A stretch of 64,000 nucleotides of DNA from Chiua virens (GCA_019787685.1 JAHNUO010000012.1:744001-808000); one strand, 5' to 3'; counted from the first letter of the stretch, positions 11,678 through 22,894 are shown. The notes: generated by a model from the sequence alone, not told the origin. Translations and numbers: made by a program.

Positions 11678-12456
11678 TTACCTGCCAGTGGCCTCGGCGC
11701 GGAGCAACTTCTCCACTAGGACTTCGCATTCAGCATTCCACACAACTCTTAATCCCTCATAGTATTCTCGCGCAGCCTCTTCCACCTCGTCTCTCAGCTG
11801 GGCGAGCTCCTCGGTATGTCTCTTCTGCAATGCTTTGAGAAAAGCGTTTTCCCGTAACTGCGCAGTCCTGTAAAACAATGTGATGAGCGTTTGAGGTCGC
11901 TCAATTCCTTGTGGAGGCTGATTATGAATTTGCTCCTACTGATCGATCAAAAGTCCGGAGAGAAGCCATTCCGGGAGAAAAAGGGACGGCACCCGAATGG
12001 GAGGTCTCTGCTGTTCCTCAGTGATAAAAGGCATGATCGCCTTTAAAAGAACCGGAAAATCAAAACAGTACGTCGACGCCTGATGCAATACAGAGTGTTC
12101 GTGTGTTCATTGTATCACTTGACCTCGTATCCATTGTTCTCGGTTTCGAGTCGGCCAGTACAGTGCCGAGCCCCTTATACTGTCCACTGCAATCTAAAGA
12201 CGCCGATACCGCTCCGCTGGGACGTGTTCTGAGAAACGAGAATAGAGCATCCATTTGATTTTCAAACGCACCTTCTACTCACGCACCATACCGGTAGCAT
12301 CGGAGGTATGTGATTGCTCGAGTCGCGTTTATCGGACGTTTTGATCCCACCGCGTCGACGGCGTGGCTGCCAGCGCACTATCGCGTCTTGGGAGGCTGGC
12401 AATGACGGAAGACGCAGGGCGGTGCCATTATAAGCGGCTCCCTCATGACTGATCAT
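11678..12456 (-). CDS. Hypothetical protein with coiled-coil exon
   Basis: The exon at 11678-11878 encodes a strongly helical, charged segment (KRHTEELAQLRDEVEEA...) typical of a coiled coil. Upstream minus-strand frames (12456-12290 with SLPASQDAIVRW; 12254-12060 with SGAVSASLDCSG) may be earlier exons of the same gene. The joins were not resolved, so the span and exon number are guesses. The family was not recognised. Confidence 0.3.
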
Positions 12457-12673
12457 CGCGGTATTCACGGTCACCTCAGCAGGGCGGTCGAGATCACGCG
12501 TTGATGGGAGGTGAACATGGATGCGATGTGTACACCACAGCTACTTGTATTTTACGCGGTCTTCTATCCGTCTGTTCGAAAAGTCGGACTTTCCTGAGTT
12601 GCGTTCGTGGCATCTGCTACTTACCTTAACACGGTGGTGTCATTAAACGTCGTTTGGTCAGCCAAGTATGACA

Positions 12674-14201
12674 TTATTGAATTGACCACAAGGTATTGAT
12701 CAGTCCAAACTTGTCAAGACCCGTCTGTGGACGTGACAAGAAACCTCCAACTTGGTATGAATACACTTGGGAATACAAACATGGCGTCCAATATGCCATA
12801 CTTTTTTTCGTCATCTCACGATCGCGCGCGGCATGCGAAGACTTTTCTCTAACACACGACGAGCAAGGTAAGTGATCACATCGCATACACGAGATGCACC
12901 TACTAGGCGGTTCCCAACCATCAATAAAATGACCACATTCCTGCCACAAGAAGGCCGGGATGTCGCCATCGTACCTAACAACATGCATCAACGTCTCGCA
13001 CGACGTGACGACAACAGACACGACCCACCACATCCAATGCCCTCCCGGGACGTACTGATGACAATACTTGCCCTGCTTCGCCGCCCAGACGATGAGTTCG
13101 CGTGCGACCTTTGTGATCCGGGAACGCATAATTGTACCGAAACACGGTCGAGTGCACCGTATGCGTCTGACACGCATAGTTACCCTGGGATACGTAAAAC
13201 GGTGATCCCAATCGCCACCCATAACACCGCACGGGGTCAAACGTGAGCGGCTCCGAGCCCGGGCTCAGCGTCGGGCGCGGTTGGACGCCATTTTGGTCGA
13301 AGGGGATGACGAACGTGTGTTTGTCGCCCACCCAGCGCGGTTGGTCGAGCAAAAAGGGCGGGTCGGAGGAGTACGCGAGGTCGGAGGGGCGGGGCGAAAA
13401 GTAGATGCGCCAACCCCGCGCGATGTATTTGGCGATGGCCTCGTGTGCGGAGGCCCCTCTAGGCATACCGAGGCCCGTCCGCTCGACCAAGGTCGCCATC
13501 GGATAGAGCGCGTACGCCGCGTCGGACGAGATCAGATTCATGACGCAAGCTGTGCAGGGTCAGACCGTCGCACCACACGAACACACGCACGTACTTGAAT
13601 GAAAGTGGAGGATAGCCTCGACGGGCGATGCCGCTGCTTCTATGACCTGGACTTTAAGCGTGCCCTCGGACGGGCTGGGTTTTTGAAACGTGAAGACGCC
13701 GGTGATCCCTTTGAGAGGGTATTCGAGCGGTTCGTCCTCGTCCCACTCCATGCGGACGCGTTTTTGGGTGCCGTCCCATTTTTCGGGGATGGCTGTGCGC
13801 CAGTCTGTTGGTTGATGACCGGTGGGCACGAATGTGTACCGTTCGACCTGGACGAGAAACTGGGCGAGTTCGAATGTGTGACCGGGGTGGGTGTAGAGGT
13901 CAAGGTCAGACTCGGGGTAGAAAGACCGGTCAAGGAATTGGAGCGCGTTCGAACCGGAAATGAGCGTGTTGGTTTTGGCCTGGAGCGAACGAAACGCGAC
14001 GGGGTCGAGAAAGTAGCGAGATAGATGGCGGTTGATGTTGAACGCTCTAGACTTGTAGTTCGCGACGGCATGGTAGGCAACACGACAGGTGAGAGCTACT
14101 TGGATGAGCGCGTGGAGGGAGAGGGATGAGAGTATAGGATCATAGATTGGTGCGCAAGCGAACGCCCTCGCGAAACAGGATTCATCAAGTTGGAGGTCCA
14201 T
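12674..14201 (-). CDS. Uncharacterised nucleotidyltransferase-like/F-box-like fungal protein
   Basis: A family I recognise as common and multi-copy in mushroom genomes but without assigned function. Exon 1 (14201-about 13606) starts MDLQLDESCFARAF, has a hydrophobic F-box-like stretch (LIQVALTCRVAYHAV) and then ISGSNALQFLDRSFYPESDLDLY, resembling the GS-x-A...D-x-D pattern of nucleotidyltransferase-like folds. A 45 bp intron (GTACGTGCGT...CTGCACAG) leads into exon 2 (PMATLVERTGLGMPRG... and FVIPFDQNGVQPRP, KCYGWRLG-like). At 13110-13112 a T run appears one base too long; skipping it joins YNYAFPDHK to VARELIVWAAKQGKYCHQY. The C-terminal part beyond about 12900 may contain another intron, so the 12674 end is uncertain. 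Confidence 0.6.
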
Positions 14202-14524
14202 GACAACGATGGGAGTGTCTCACAAGATTGCTGATGTGACGGAGTTTTATTGTCAAGACAACGTGGACACGTCTAATGAATGCTAGCGCAAGAAAACATT
14301 GTCCACCGAATAATATGACAGCGCGAGATATTTCTGGTACGGCCATACGAAATGAAGTGCTATGGGAACCCGTCCGTGACAGCAAGGGTAAAAATAATGG
14401 TAGGGTATAGTGGTAAGAAGTCTCAAAATCACCGGTCGAGGCGACAGGCCGAGGAATCACAAGAGACAAACAAGGGCAACGACAAGACCGGCCTGTGTTG
14501 TCCAACAGGCATACATGGTCTGAT

Positions 14525-15160
14525 CTAGTCACACCAGGGGATGTCGGTGGGGGCAGGAGTCGCGGTGGCGGGGATGGCCGAGGCGGGGACGGTACCACTG
14601 GCAGGCAAGGGAGGGCACAGCACGGTCGAAGCAACGCAAACGACCTGCATCGTGTTAGGCCGAGCCACAAGATAGATAGGAATAAACTGACCTCGCCAAC
14701 GTACAAATTGGTGCAGTCCGAGTTCAGCTGGGGGTTGTTGGCGTACAGGATGGTGGTGTTCGTGCCGTATGTAGAGGCAACCGTGTCACAGTCATCGCCG
14801 AGCTGCACTAGGTGGGTCTGGGCGCAATCCTCGTCTTGTCTGCCGAGACAGTACTGTTGGCTGGGATCAAGATTGTCACAAGCGTCGTCCACGATGCCCA
14901 TATTGACGACCGCAAACTGATAACTGAAGGAGGTCACGAATGAACACGATCCAAGACGGCGTAAAGACTTACGTCGAGACGTTGTTGCGATCAGAGAACA
15001 CGTCACAGCTATCACCGACGTAGGGCTGTGCCTGACGCGTGCACGCAGGTTCGCCATCGGCGACGACGACTGCGAGAAGGGTGAGTCAGGGGTATCCCTA
15101 AGCAAGACACGACGTACGTTGGGCGACAAAGGCGAGGAGGAGAGCAAGTATTTTGAACAT
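14525..15160 (-). CDS. Secreted LysM-domain protein
   Basis: A small extracellular chitin- or glycan-binding protein. Starts MFKILALLLAFVAQL, a clear signal peptide; the first intron (GTACGTCGTG...TTCTCGCAG) falls inside it. Two LysM-like units follow: AQPYVGDSCDVFSDRNNVS and HLVQLGDDCDTVASTYGTN...NPQLNSDCTNLYVGEV, the second with the usual GD-x-C...NPQ-x-x-x-x-C-x-N-L-x-x-G-x pattern, separated by a Cys-rich linker (DPSQQYCLGRQDEDC). A third intron leads to VVCVASTVLCPPLP, a Pro/Ala/Thr-rich tail, and IPWCD before TAG at 14525-14527. The Cys count fits disulfide stabilisation. In fungi such proteins protect hyphal chitin or mask chitin fragments; which applies here is not known. All introns keep frame without correction. 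Confidence 0.9.
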
Positions 15161-15281
15161 GTCGAAAAGAATGGAATCTGAAAAGAGAGTCGTTTTGAGA
15201 GAGAAAAGGAAAAGAGATGATGGGTTGGCGAGTCACGATTATCGAATTTAACTTGATCATGAAACGATGGTTACCCGGTCG

Positions 15282-15289
15282 TTATATAA
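15282..15289 (-). promoter_or_regulatory. TATA-like element upstream of the LysM gene
   Basis: TTATATAA, palindromic, about 122 bp upstream of the LysM start codon at 15160 and just beyond the 3' end of the next minus-strand gene (15304). The placement fits a core promoter squeezed into a 140 bp intergenic gap. Confidence 0.4.
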
Positions 15290-15303
15290 GGTAATATACA
15301 CTT

Positions 15304-16191
15304 TCAGTGTGAATCCCGCTTGGCAACGTGTACCTGTCCACCAAACCCAAATGCATGGCTCAGCGACGCATGCAGCGCGTCGTACGCTGCCTGGTGAGGT
15401 GCGGGCTGTATCGAGTCGATCGTGTGCAGCTGTATTAGCCCACTCACACTCGAAAACCCATACGTCGAGTCTCTGTTCCGCATGAGTCGCACGCCGGTCA
15501 ACAAGGACACCACGCACATTTGCCACTCCCCGGGCCCGCCACTCACCCGGGTCGTCCCATGCACCGTCAGTCCAACACACAGGCTCTTCTCGCGTCGGCC
15601 CGGGGGACTCGTCTGCACGGCCACCTTTCGCATCTCGACCCGCAGGTCAGAGTACAGCGTCTTCATCGTATGTCGAACGAACACCGACGATGTCATGTAC
15701 AATGGAAGTCCTGATGGCACGTTCAGGCGTGATCGCACCTCCCGCGGGGATACGCACCTTCGAGCGACAGCGTTCTTGGGAAAGGAGGTGGAAGCGCAAC
15801 GGGTGGCGTGTACGTCAAGCGAATGGTCGGACTGTATATACTTTCGATGTTCCCGCCTTCGGAGAGAGGCACATCGACGATATCCGGTCTCGTCGGGTCT
15901 ACGTTGGAGACGAGACCGATATGAAAAAAGTCTGGAAGCGTCTGCTCAAGGATATAAATCGCACGTCCTCATGCTACACGTCGTATCAGAGCATCTCGCA
16001 ACAGGTCCAATCCGAGCCCTACCAGTCCGAATCTCCCACTCTAGGTCAGATATCTCGTCCCGCGGGGTCGGGTCAGTGTTATTGGGCGTAAACATGGAGA
16101 GTGGTGGACCATTAGACGATGCAATACGAGACCATGTAGTCACTGGACGGGTTTTCGAGCACAGAAAAAGAGTGCTCCGTAGTGCAAACAT
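15304..16191 (-). CDS. Conserved uncharacterised fungal protein (SnoaL/DUF2358-like)
   Basis: A protein conserved in basidiomycetes without a known role. Starts MFALRSTLFLCSKTRPVTTW, an Arg-rich, acid-free N-terminus compatible with a mitochondrial presequence. The first intron (GTAGGGCT...GCATGAG) joins EIRTG to RAIYILEQTLPDFF. The second exon contains IESIYSPTIRLTYTPPVALP and PFPRTLSLEG. A second 48 bp intron (GTGCGTAT...CATCAG) joins LEG to LPLYMTSSVFVRHTMKTLY. The C-terminal half has EKSLCVGLTVHGTTRV, an internal strand pattern resembling SnoaL-like alpha+beta folds, and ends with ALHASLSHAFG. With both introns removed the frame is continuous. The fold assignment is tentative. Confidence 0.65.
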
Positions 16192-16269
16192 GATGGTTTA
16201 GGTAAAGAAGACAAGCTTTGAGATTGTTTGGCAAAGGCTTCAGAAATAAACAAACGTCGACACTCACTG

Positions 16270-16852
16270 CTACACTTCCTCGAGGTAACCCTGCACGATC
16301 AGATGCTCAATGTCTGCCCGTCTCACCATAAACCGTTGTCCCTTTTGAAAGTCGATACTCCCAAATTCCGTCTGAATCACCCCGCAGTCCCGCACCACCC
16401 GCACCAGCACATGGAGATCTTTGGGCGGATGCGTGATGCTGGCCGTAATGTCCAGCTCGTTTGAAAAGCCAGCTCTGTAGTCCATCACCGATGTACTGTA
16501 CTCGCGTAGAAAGTCGACTTCATGCGGCGACAGTTTGCTGCGAATGTCGGGGTTGCCGAGCAGATGGGGGAGTGCACCGCCGACGGCCCAGTACATGTCG
16601 CGCAGACGGTCGAGCCTGTGCTTATGGTATGCGAGCAGACAGCGCTTGTTGCGTATAATCGCGGTCTGGTAGATGAGCAGCTCTGGGGTGACGTCGGGCG
16701 TGTCGGCGAGCTTATCGAGCTCGCGCTGTTCTCTGATGATGCATCGCACGAGCTCGCCGTTGTACTTGAGCAGCAATGTCGTTCGCCGTCGAGCGTCGGG
16801 ACTCGACGATGAGCTGCGTGGCGAGATCGCCGTACTGACGCGACTCTGCCAT
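16270..16852 (-). CDS. PSF1: GINS complex subunit Psf1
   Basis: A subunit of the GINS tetramer, part of the CMG replicative helicase at nuclear DNA forks. N-terminus MAESRQYGDLATQLIVESRR matches the family (YGDLA..L..E.KR). Then LLLKYNGELVRCIIREQR, the helical core (IIRNKRCLLAYHKHRLDRLRD, SPHEVDFLREYS) and the C-terminal B domain with GVIQTEFGSIDFQKGQRFMVRRADIEHLI, a hallmark of Psf1. Length about 190 residues, normal for the family. No intron is visible. Between residues ESRRSTAND and LLLKYNG the frame slips by one extra base at about 16776-16778; no GT/AG pair fits there, so a consensus error is likely. Its ATG overlaps an ATG of the opposite-strand ULA1 gene at 16850-16853. Confidence 0.92.
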
Positions 16853-16874
16853 GGTGGTTCTCACCAACACCACG

Positions 16875-18720
16875 ATGTCGCAAGACTCCCAGGACATCGA
16901 ATCCGTCACCACCACCATACAGCCAGATCAGAAAACCAGACGCTACGATCGCCAGCTGCGGTACGTCCTCGAAATCGTCCAGCGTCGTCCCCCTCATCCC
17001 CCTCCTAGACTCTGGGCAGCGAGCGGTCAGTCCGCACTCGAATCCGCCCGTGTGCTCGTCGTCTCTGGCCGTGCGACGTCCACCGTCGATCCTCAAGAAC
17101 CTCGTCCTCCTGGCATTGGCCAGCTTCACCATCCTCGACCATGAGTCCGTCACCCACGCAGACGCGGGCAACAACTTTTTTCCTCGAAGGATTTGACAGC
17201 ATCGGCAAGAACAGAGCCGTCGAGGCCGTCCGCCTCCTTTCAGAACTCAACGACAGCGTCGAGGGCATCGCAGACACCAGAACCCTCTCTGTCATCCTCG
17301 ACGCGGACCCCGACTGGCTGGCGTCCTTTACCATCGTCATCGCACATAACCTCGACAACTCTCTCCTCGACAGACTCTCTTCTTTTTTATGGAGTAACTC
17401 ATGCCGACCTCCCCTCGTCGTCGTTCGCTCTGCTGGCTTCCTCGCCGAGTTTTTCATCCAGTTTCACGAACACACCAGTGCGTATCCGTGCTCGCGACCA
17501 TCCGCTTGCTAACCTGATCCGTACGCAGTCATCGAAAGTCATTCGGAACATCCCCCCTCCCTTCGCATCGACAAACCATTCCCCGCACTCCGCGATCACG
17601 CATTGTCCCTCGACTTGAACGCGATGGATCCAACCGATCACGGCCACATCCCCTACGTCGTCATTCTCGTCCGCGTTCTCGAAGATTGGAGGGCATCCGT
17701 ACGTCCATCCTTCTCTCATGCACTCTACCTCATACGTGCCACATTAGCACGACGGGAAGTCACCTCAAACCTCCACCGAGCGACAAGCATTCAAAAAACG
17801 TATCCTTGCAATGAAAATCAAGCCCGACGAAGAAAATTTTGACGAAGCCGAGGCTCAGGCCTACCGTTGCTGGACAGAAACCAAGGCACGTCCCTTCCCA
17901 TCCCAGCCCATTTGGATCCTCACCATAACAGGTTCCCCCCGAGATCGCTACGCTCTTCCAAGATCCCGCAATAGCGCCGGATGCGCTCCGCCAGAACCCA
18001 TCCCCGTTCTTCCACCTCCTTGCCGCACTCAAGGAATTCACCGATCAATCCGAGACGCACACCCTCCCTCTGACGTCCGCCCTACCCGACATGAAATCTG
18101 ACACCGCCAACTACATCCACCTGCAGCGACTCTACAAGACACGTGCCGAAGAGGAAAAACAGGCGTTCAAAAGCCATCTCCGCGCCCCTGTGGACGAGGC
18201 GCTCGTGGACCTCTTTGTCAAGAACTGCCCACGGGCTGCGGGTGCTCCGGGGCAACCCGTGGGCGGCGTTGGATCGCGACAAGACAGCGTTGGGTACGTG
18301 CACCGCAGGATTCGCGGACGGGTCGTTGATAGGATCGCAGCGGATTCCTTGGTGGCGAATCCCAAGGAAACGGCCACGCACCTCGCCTTGTCGGCCTTGT
18401 GTGCACTGCGCGCCGATGCGTCGCCGACTGTCGAACGCCTCCGTGAACACGTCCAGACGATGGTCGGGGAGGTCGAGTTGCCCGAGGCGGTCGACTGCGC
18501 GCTTGGCGAAATGTAAGTTCTTTATATGAGTGAGTGGGACGTTGCTCACGCCTCGCTCAGTGCGCGTGCGCCCTCGGCAGAACTCCCGAATACGGCGAGC
18601 TTCCTTGGGGGGATGGTTGCACAAGAGACGATCAAGATGATCACGAAGCAGTACGTCCCCGTCAAGGGGTACTGTGTCATCGATCTCATTGACACCTGGA
18701 CGGGCGTAATCGGTGCGTAG
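16875..18720 (+). CDS. ULA1: NEDD8-activating enzyme E1 regulatory subunit (Ula1/APP-BP1)
   Basis: The catalytically inactive half of the heterodimeric NEDD8 E1 (partner UBA3), needed for cullin neddylation. Start chosen at MSQDSQD (16875); an in-frame ATG at 16851 would add eight residues. The first intron (GTACGTCC...CTCCTAG) joins RRYDRQLR to LWAASGQSALESARVLVVSG, the Rossmann-type ThiF fold opening. Later: ASFTILDHE, EGFDSIGKNRAVEAVRLLSELN, RPPLVVVRSAGFLAEFFIQ, KPDEENFDEAEAQAYR, the AHGLRVLRGNPWAALDRDKTALG block, and C-terminal SFLGGMVAQETIKMITKQYVP...DLIDTW. At least six introns. Apparent single extra bases occur at about 17084, 17176-17181 (a T run) and 18225. The frame is otherwise complete to TAG at 18720. 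Confidence 0.9.
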
Positions 18721-19365
18721 GGAAGGGTATGGGCGTCTTGTTGTAGATCAGAAGTGTAGGATTGGCAACATTATTCCTTGTGTATTGGAGTCAAAGAAGA
18801 TATTTGCAATTGTATGACATTGTATGATATTCTCTACGTTTTCTCCTCAAGGTTGCGAAAAAGATCTGACGACGCTGATAGTAACCACACAACACACATT
18901 TTTTCTCTTTCAACCCTTCTCCCATTGAGCGTGTGTTGCCCATCACGATGCATTCAAGTTCAACTGAAACTAATTTTAAAGAAATTTATACCTCAGGGCG
19001 GCCTTTGTCGATTGATGACAGCACGTTAGGCATAACGCGAACAATGCACGATCGGTTTGCCCTACGCTGTGTTTCAGCAGGAGGCTGCTACCTCGGTCTG
19101 CATCCCATCCCTCGACCTGCTTTGACGCACGTCCTGCACGTCGTCTTTCCCTTGCTCCTTGTAAGCCCGAAGCATATATGAAGAGAGGAAAAAAAGAGTC
19201 GTGCAACGCTGGTACAGCCTTACTGTCTCGAGCAGCGATGGGATGTTGCTGAAAAACGTGGAGGGGACCGTTTCCTTGCAAGTCCCACTTGGAGAAGCAG
19301 GGACCCGGCTCGCAGGATCACAACGTTCGCAGAGGTGCCCGTGCTCAAGTACAGGCTTTGCTATT
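18721..19365. other. Intergenic, no supported gene
   Basis: AT-richer DNA (18780-18980) with a pyrimidine-rich stretch at 18898-18928, which looks like ordinary 3' flank of ULA1. Overlapping short frames on the minus strand (19074-19442) give no recognisable protein. Confidence 0.4.
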
Positions 19366-19860
19366 TCACTGGCATGATGGGAAGGGACATAGTTCAAAGC
19401 GGCTTCTTCCGTATGATGCAAGGTGGATATTGTCGTCCACAATGTATATCTTGTATTCTGTACCTGCCATCCACCACTGATCGTCTACATCATAAACATT
19501 CTCACCTGTTTGACTCGGGTTGCGGGACGAAAGGGTCTCTGGCTCGGTTGACTCGGCGTGGGTCGACATAGGTGATGGAAGCAACTGTTGTGCAGGCACC
19601 ACGGTCGCATTCACGACGACAGAGATGCGCGGGAGTGTGAGTGGAGTGTACTCATCGAAATGATTCCTGAAGACATTGGGCGAGCAGATTGACACGGGAG
19701 CGACATTTGTGCAGGCCGCCGTGCGTGTCGAAATCGCGCGCGGTTCAGTCACACGCGCAGAGTATGGACCGGAGCCATGCTGACGGAGACGCATGCCACC
19801 CAAGCCACCCGACGAGGCGTCGTACGCGAACACGTCTGTCGGTATCGATTCCAGGATCAA
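19366..19860 (-). CDS. Hypothetical protein exon
   Basis: A 164-codon open frame on the minus strand, not recognised. It contains ILESIPTDVFAYDASSGGLGG, ISVVVNATVVPAQQLL and the terminal VDDQWWMAGTEYKIYIVDD. Upstream on the same strand (20074-19980) is MQSPAELDMEDRFRTTV followed by a GTATGT donor, so a multi-exon gene reaching towards 20.6 kb is possible. Without a homologue this may also be a chance frame. It is next to nothing that suggests a role. Confidence 0.3.
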   Translation of the reverse strand: MILESIPTDVFAYDASSGGLGGMRLRQHGSGPYSARVTEPRAISTRTAACTNVAPVSICSPNVFRNHFDEYTPLTLPRISVVVNATVVPAQQLLPSPMSTHAESTEPETLSSRNPSQTGENVYDVDDQWWMAGTEYKIYIVDDNIHLASYGRSRFELCPFPSCQ

Positions 19861-20993
19861 TCCTGGCAGGCGTTTTCTGCTCGTCCAGTCCTTGCGTCGG
19901 ATGTGAACGTCTCACGGGATAGCTTTTTACCCAGCATTCTCGGTCGTCTTCTCCTTTGGAATCAAAAAGGTCAATTTGTTGGTGCGCTTGGGAGATCATG
20001 ATGACATACCGTCGTCCGGAAACGATCTTCCATGTCGAGCTCGGCGGGGCTCTGCATGACTTGAGGATCTTCATCCAACGCAGAGCAACGCATCAGAGAT
20101 GACACATGCATTGCGTGGGTGGATCACCATCCATTCACTGGCAGTATCACACGATCCTACGATGGCGCGGCGAGTGGTTTCCTAGAAAGTGGCGCAGCCT
20201 GAGAACGCAACATGCCCTGCGTCACGCGTCACCATCTATGGCACCTGCGCAGTTCGTGGTCACGTCGGTGAGTCGTGCGACGCTCCGGATCACTATCATT
20301 GCGGTGGCTTGTGGTGCGCCATCGGACGGAGGCTAATATGAACGGGTCTTTCGGAATCTTCCATACTAATTAGCACTTTATCCTGGTATCTTTTCTGTCG
20401 CGACGGGAGTATGAACGCAAAGGTCTGCCTCCGTGTTTCCCAACCAATAGTGGAGCAAAGAGAACCTCACGTCAGTGCAAGGCTGGCGCGAGTCGACTCG
20501 GAGACAGAACTGACCAGTACCGGTTAGCGAGTTCAAGTTCAAGTTGCCATTGCCTTGTCCTTCGTCACGTGTTAGGCTCTCGTGCCAGCATGTCAATGTT
20601 TGCGAGTGAGTCTCCGACTCTCCGTACAGTTACTACAGTATCGATGCTCGTTCGAACGAAGTTGATCCGAAACTGAATCAAGCCCCCGCGTTGCGAATAC
20701 CAGCATGGAACTCACAGTAACGTGTGCCACTTGTTCATGGTTGATTATAACGCATGGTGTATTGAGAGGGAAAAAAGAACAATGAAATTGCCCCAGGCTG
20801 GCAGGAATACAGTTTTACAGGATATAAGCAGTGGGGGAAAATGGAATTGTAACTTTTAAGGTATGGCATTTCTTCGTCAGATACTTAGTAGGTGTCCTCA
20901 CTTCAGCTAACGCCAATTCACTTTGTAGCCGACCACATGAACCGTTCAGATCCCCGAACACCCAGAGCCTACTCGCGGCGACGGCTTCGTTTG
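19861..20993. other. Sparse region, possible upstream exons only
   Basis: Apart from the possible exon at about 19990-20050 (minus strand) described with the 19366-19860 frame, I see no conserved reading frame. The frame at 20378-20596 (minus) has no motif. The stretch 20640-20900 is moderately AT-rich non-coding DNA. Confidence 0.4.
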
Positions 20994-21638
20994 TCAGTTT
21001 TCGTCCGGCTCGTCGCCGGTTTCGTGACCACTGGTTCCTTCGTGGTCTGAATGGGTTTCTTCGTCACCAGCCGGCTCGTTGTCGATTTCATCCTCCGGTC
21101 GCGGTCCAGGGATGCGACCCCGGCGGCGAGCCATCCACCGCCTGCCGAATTCTTCACTCGCACTCCCCACGATCCCCGGCGGGAACGACACCAGATTAGC
21201 GCTGCTTTCTACCATTTCCAAGAAAATTTCCACCCGAGCCAGATCTACGAGCCCATTCTTATCGGTTCCTTTCAAGCCCGCCTTGCATTCTTGGCCCGAA
21301 GTCGTGATTGATGCGCTGCCAGTGTTCTCGTTGAGTCTCGCTTGCATCTCCGCGTATTTGCGTTCTACGTTGGAGAAGATATTCCCCAACCAGTCTGCCG
21401 GGTGCAACTCGTTGGGAATGGGATCGCAATGCAAGGGTTTATGCACTTCTGCGGGAAGAGGTATGTCTGGAGATCTTGGCTGGTCAGGGGAGGGCTCACC
21501 TTCGGAGACACCCTCGGGGTCACGCTTTCCACCATTGTCCTGTTCGCACACTTCAGTCGAGGGTGACATTTCGAATGGTGAGGCAGAGAGTGGGTAGGAT
21601 ACAACTGTGCTTGGAGGGAACAAGTTTGGACTTATCAT
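20994..21638 (-). CDS. Hypothetical acidic protein
   Basis: A 214-codon frame from ATG at 21638, not recognised. The N-terminal half is Ser/Pro/Glu-rich (VSEGEPSPDQPRSPDIPLP). A middle segment looks helical (ADWLGNIFSNVERKYAEMQARL; DLARVEIFLEMVESSANLV). A short basic cluster RRWMARRRGR precedes a strongly acidic, low-complexity tail (DEIDNEPAGDEETHSDHEG). No signal peptide or membrane segment. The helical core plus basic patch and acidic tail resemble nuclear or accessory hypothetical proteins of mushrooms, but no function is assigned. Confidence 0.45.
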   Translation of the reverse strand: MISPNLFPPSTVVSYPLSASPFEMSPSTEVCEQDNGGKRDPEGVSEGEPSPDQPRSPDIPLPAEVHKPLHCDPIPNELHPADWLGNIFSNVERKYAEMQARLNENTGSASITTSGQECKAGLKGTDKNGLVDLARVEIFLEMVESSANLVSFPPGIVGSASEEFGRRWMARRRGRIPGPRPEDEIDNEPAGDEETHSDHEGTSGHETGDEPDEN

Positions 21639-21967
21639 CTAAACTCGGTCGCCAAATTTATAGACGATAGATCCGGACCTTTTCCCAAAGTACTTGTCTT
21701 TGTGGTCAAGGTCCTTTGTCCACCGGTGGACAATACGCATAATGTGCCATATCACCATGGTGACAAGCCTCCAACGACAGTGATGAGCTCCACTGGACGC
21801 TCCAGAATTTCTCGGTTGACTGCGTTGCTTTATTTCCAACGAGTTGCATGCATGGAAACGACAATCAATGTCACATACAACCAACGCTGGAGCGAGGAGC
21901 GCGAAGACCATAGCCGACTTTAAGTTGTGAGTGAACAATGGTGAGCACCTCTAGAATTGTTCGCCGA

Positions 21968-22631
21968 AAACGGGTTCCACCTCCCTTTCACACCGGTTTA
22001 AGAAACACTGACATTTACTTATTATCAAAGATCATAGCCAGCCTTGGGGCTCGCCACTTGCACTCTGCAAGGATGGTTGCGCTAGTCGCAGGGGGCTCAA
22101 CAAGTTCACTAACATGACACAGGCTTACATGTTGGTCATAGTGCGTGCAACGCATCAAGATTATCAGGTCTGTTTGTTCTAGCTCACTATATATACATTG
22201 TACATGGCACATTACAAGCACCCTTTCCAGACACATACGTAGAAACTATAACGGACTAGCTACTAAGATAGATGAATAATCAAGACACGTAGTACTTACG
22301 CGGGAGGTCACGGATGAGCGAACGTCATACCTTCAGTGAAGCACCCCTTGGTCTCAAGAAGACGAAGGACCCGGGCAAGCTTCCCCTGCTCTAAATTCAC
22401 CAGATTCACTTCTTCGACGTGAAGTCCGTTTGGGTACTTCTCCAGCAGCATCCGCAACCTTTGCACGAATGACAAGTTGACAACGCGCACACATACCCAT
22501 TACATCGCATACTTTAATAATCATATTATTAACCCTCTCACTCAATCGAACCAATAGGACCCACGTTGCGAAGAGTGTGGTGATGGGGTGCCAATGACGC
22601 ACTCAGCTGCTGGCAGGTACCCTCGGGTGAC
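21968..22631. repeat. Direct repeat copy 1 (DR1)
   Basis: About 660 bp repeated in the same orientation at 25119-25792. Both begin AAACGGGTTCCACC and run through TTATCAAAGATCATAGCCAG, CACATACGTAGAA and the same O-methyltransferase exon 2 fragment to GCAGG(T/C)ACCCTCG. Small differences are visible (deletions of 4-14 bp). Homology ends at about 22631; DR2 continues into more O-methyltransferase exon 1 sequence there. Confidence 0.8.
22313..22625 (-). pseudogene. O-methyltransferase fragment (copy B)
   Basis: A minus-strand remnant. It carries the end of exon 1 (GTCQQLSASLAP) and exon 2 (KYPNGLHVEE...LVNLEQGKLARVLRLLETKGCFTEG). Exons 3-10 are absent; downstream sequence is unrelated. It lacks the ELAK residues typical of intact copies. 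It lies inside direct repeat DR1, so it was duplicated as a fragment together with its flank. Confidence 0.75.
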
Positions 22632-22887
22632 CTGCTGAACGGACAGCGTGCCAGTAGTTTCATTACACAAAAACGGCTGAGTGTATTGCTAAACGACAGA
22701 AGCGAGATAGACGAAAAAGCGTCGGTAGGCCTCATACGTACAGCCGACACAGCCGCGACAAGCGAAAACAGCGTCCTCGTCGGATAACTGTCGTCACGAT
22801 TGTCACGTGGTAAAGGGCATAAACGAGGAGCTCGTGCTACGCTACGGTTTGGAGTCGACGAAAAGAGACGACTAGGTAATGGCGCTG

Positions 22888-22894
22888 TATATAA
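22888..22894 (+). promoter_or_regulatory. TATA box of O-methyltransferase copy C
   Basis: TATATAA, about 115 bp upstream of the ATG at 23009. It lies outside the inverted repeat, so copy C and its mirror copy E have different core promoters. Confidence 0.5.

Noticed and set aside
15958..16022. Frameshift between EIRTG and RAIYILEQ in the SnoaL-like gene
   Set aside because: A regular intron with GTAGGG donor and GCATGAG acceptor restores the frame exactly, so it is not counted among the insertion sites.
15422..16201. Long plus-strand open frame of 259 codons
   Set aside because: The opposite strand carries the conserved three-exon gene with matching introns; this frame has no motif and is a shadow.
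16485..17174. Minus-strand frame of 229 codons across PSF1 and ULA1
   Set aside because: It crosses two confidently identified genes in a different frame and contains no recognisable domain.
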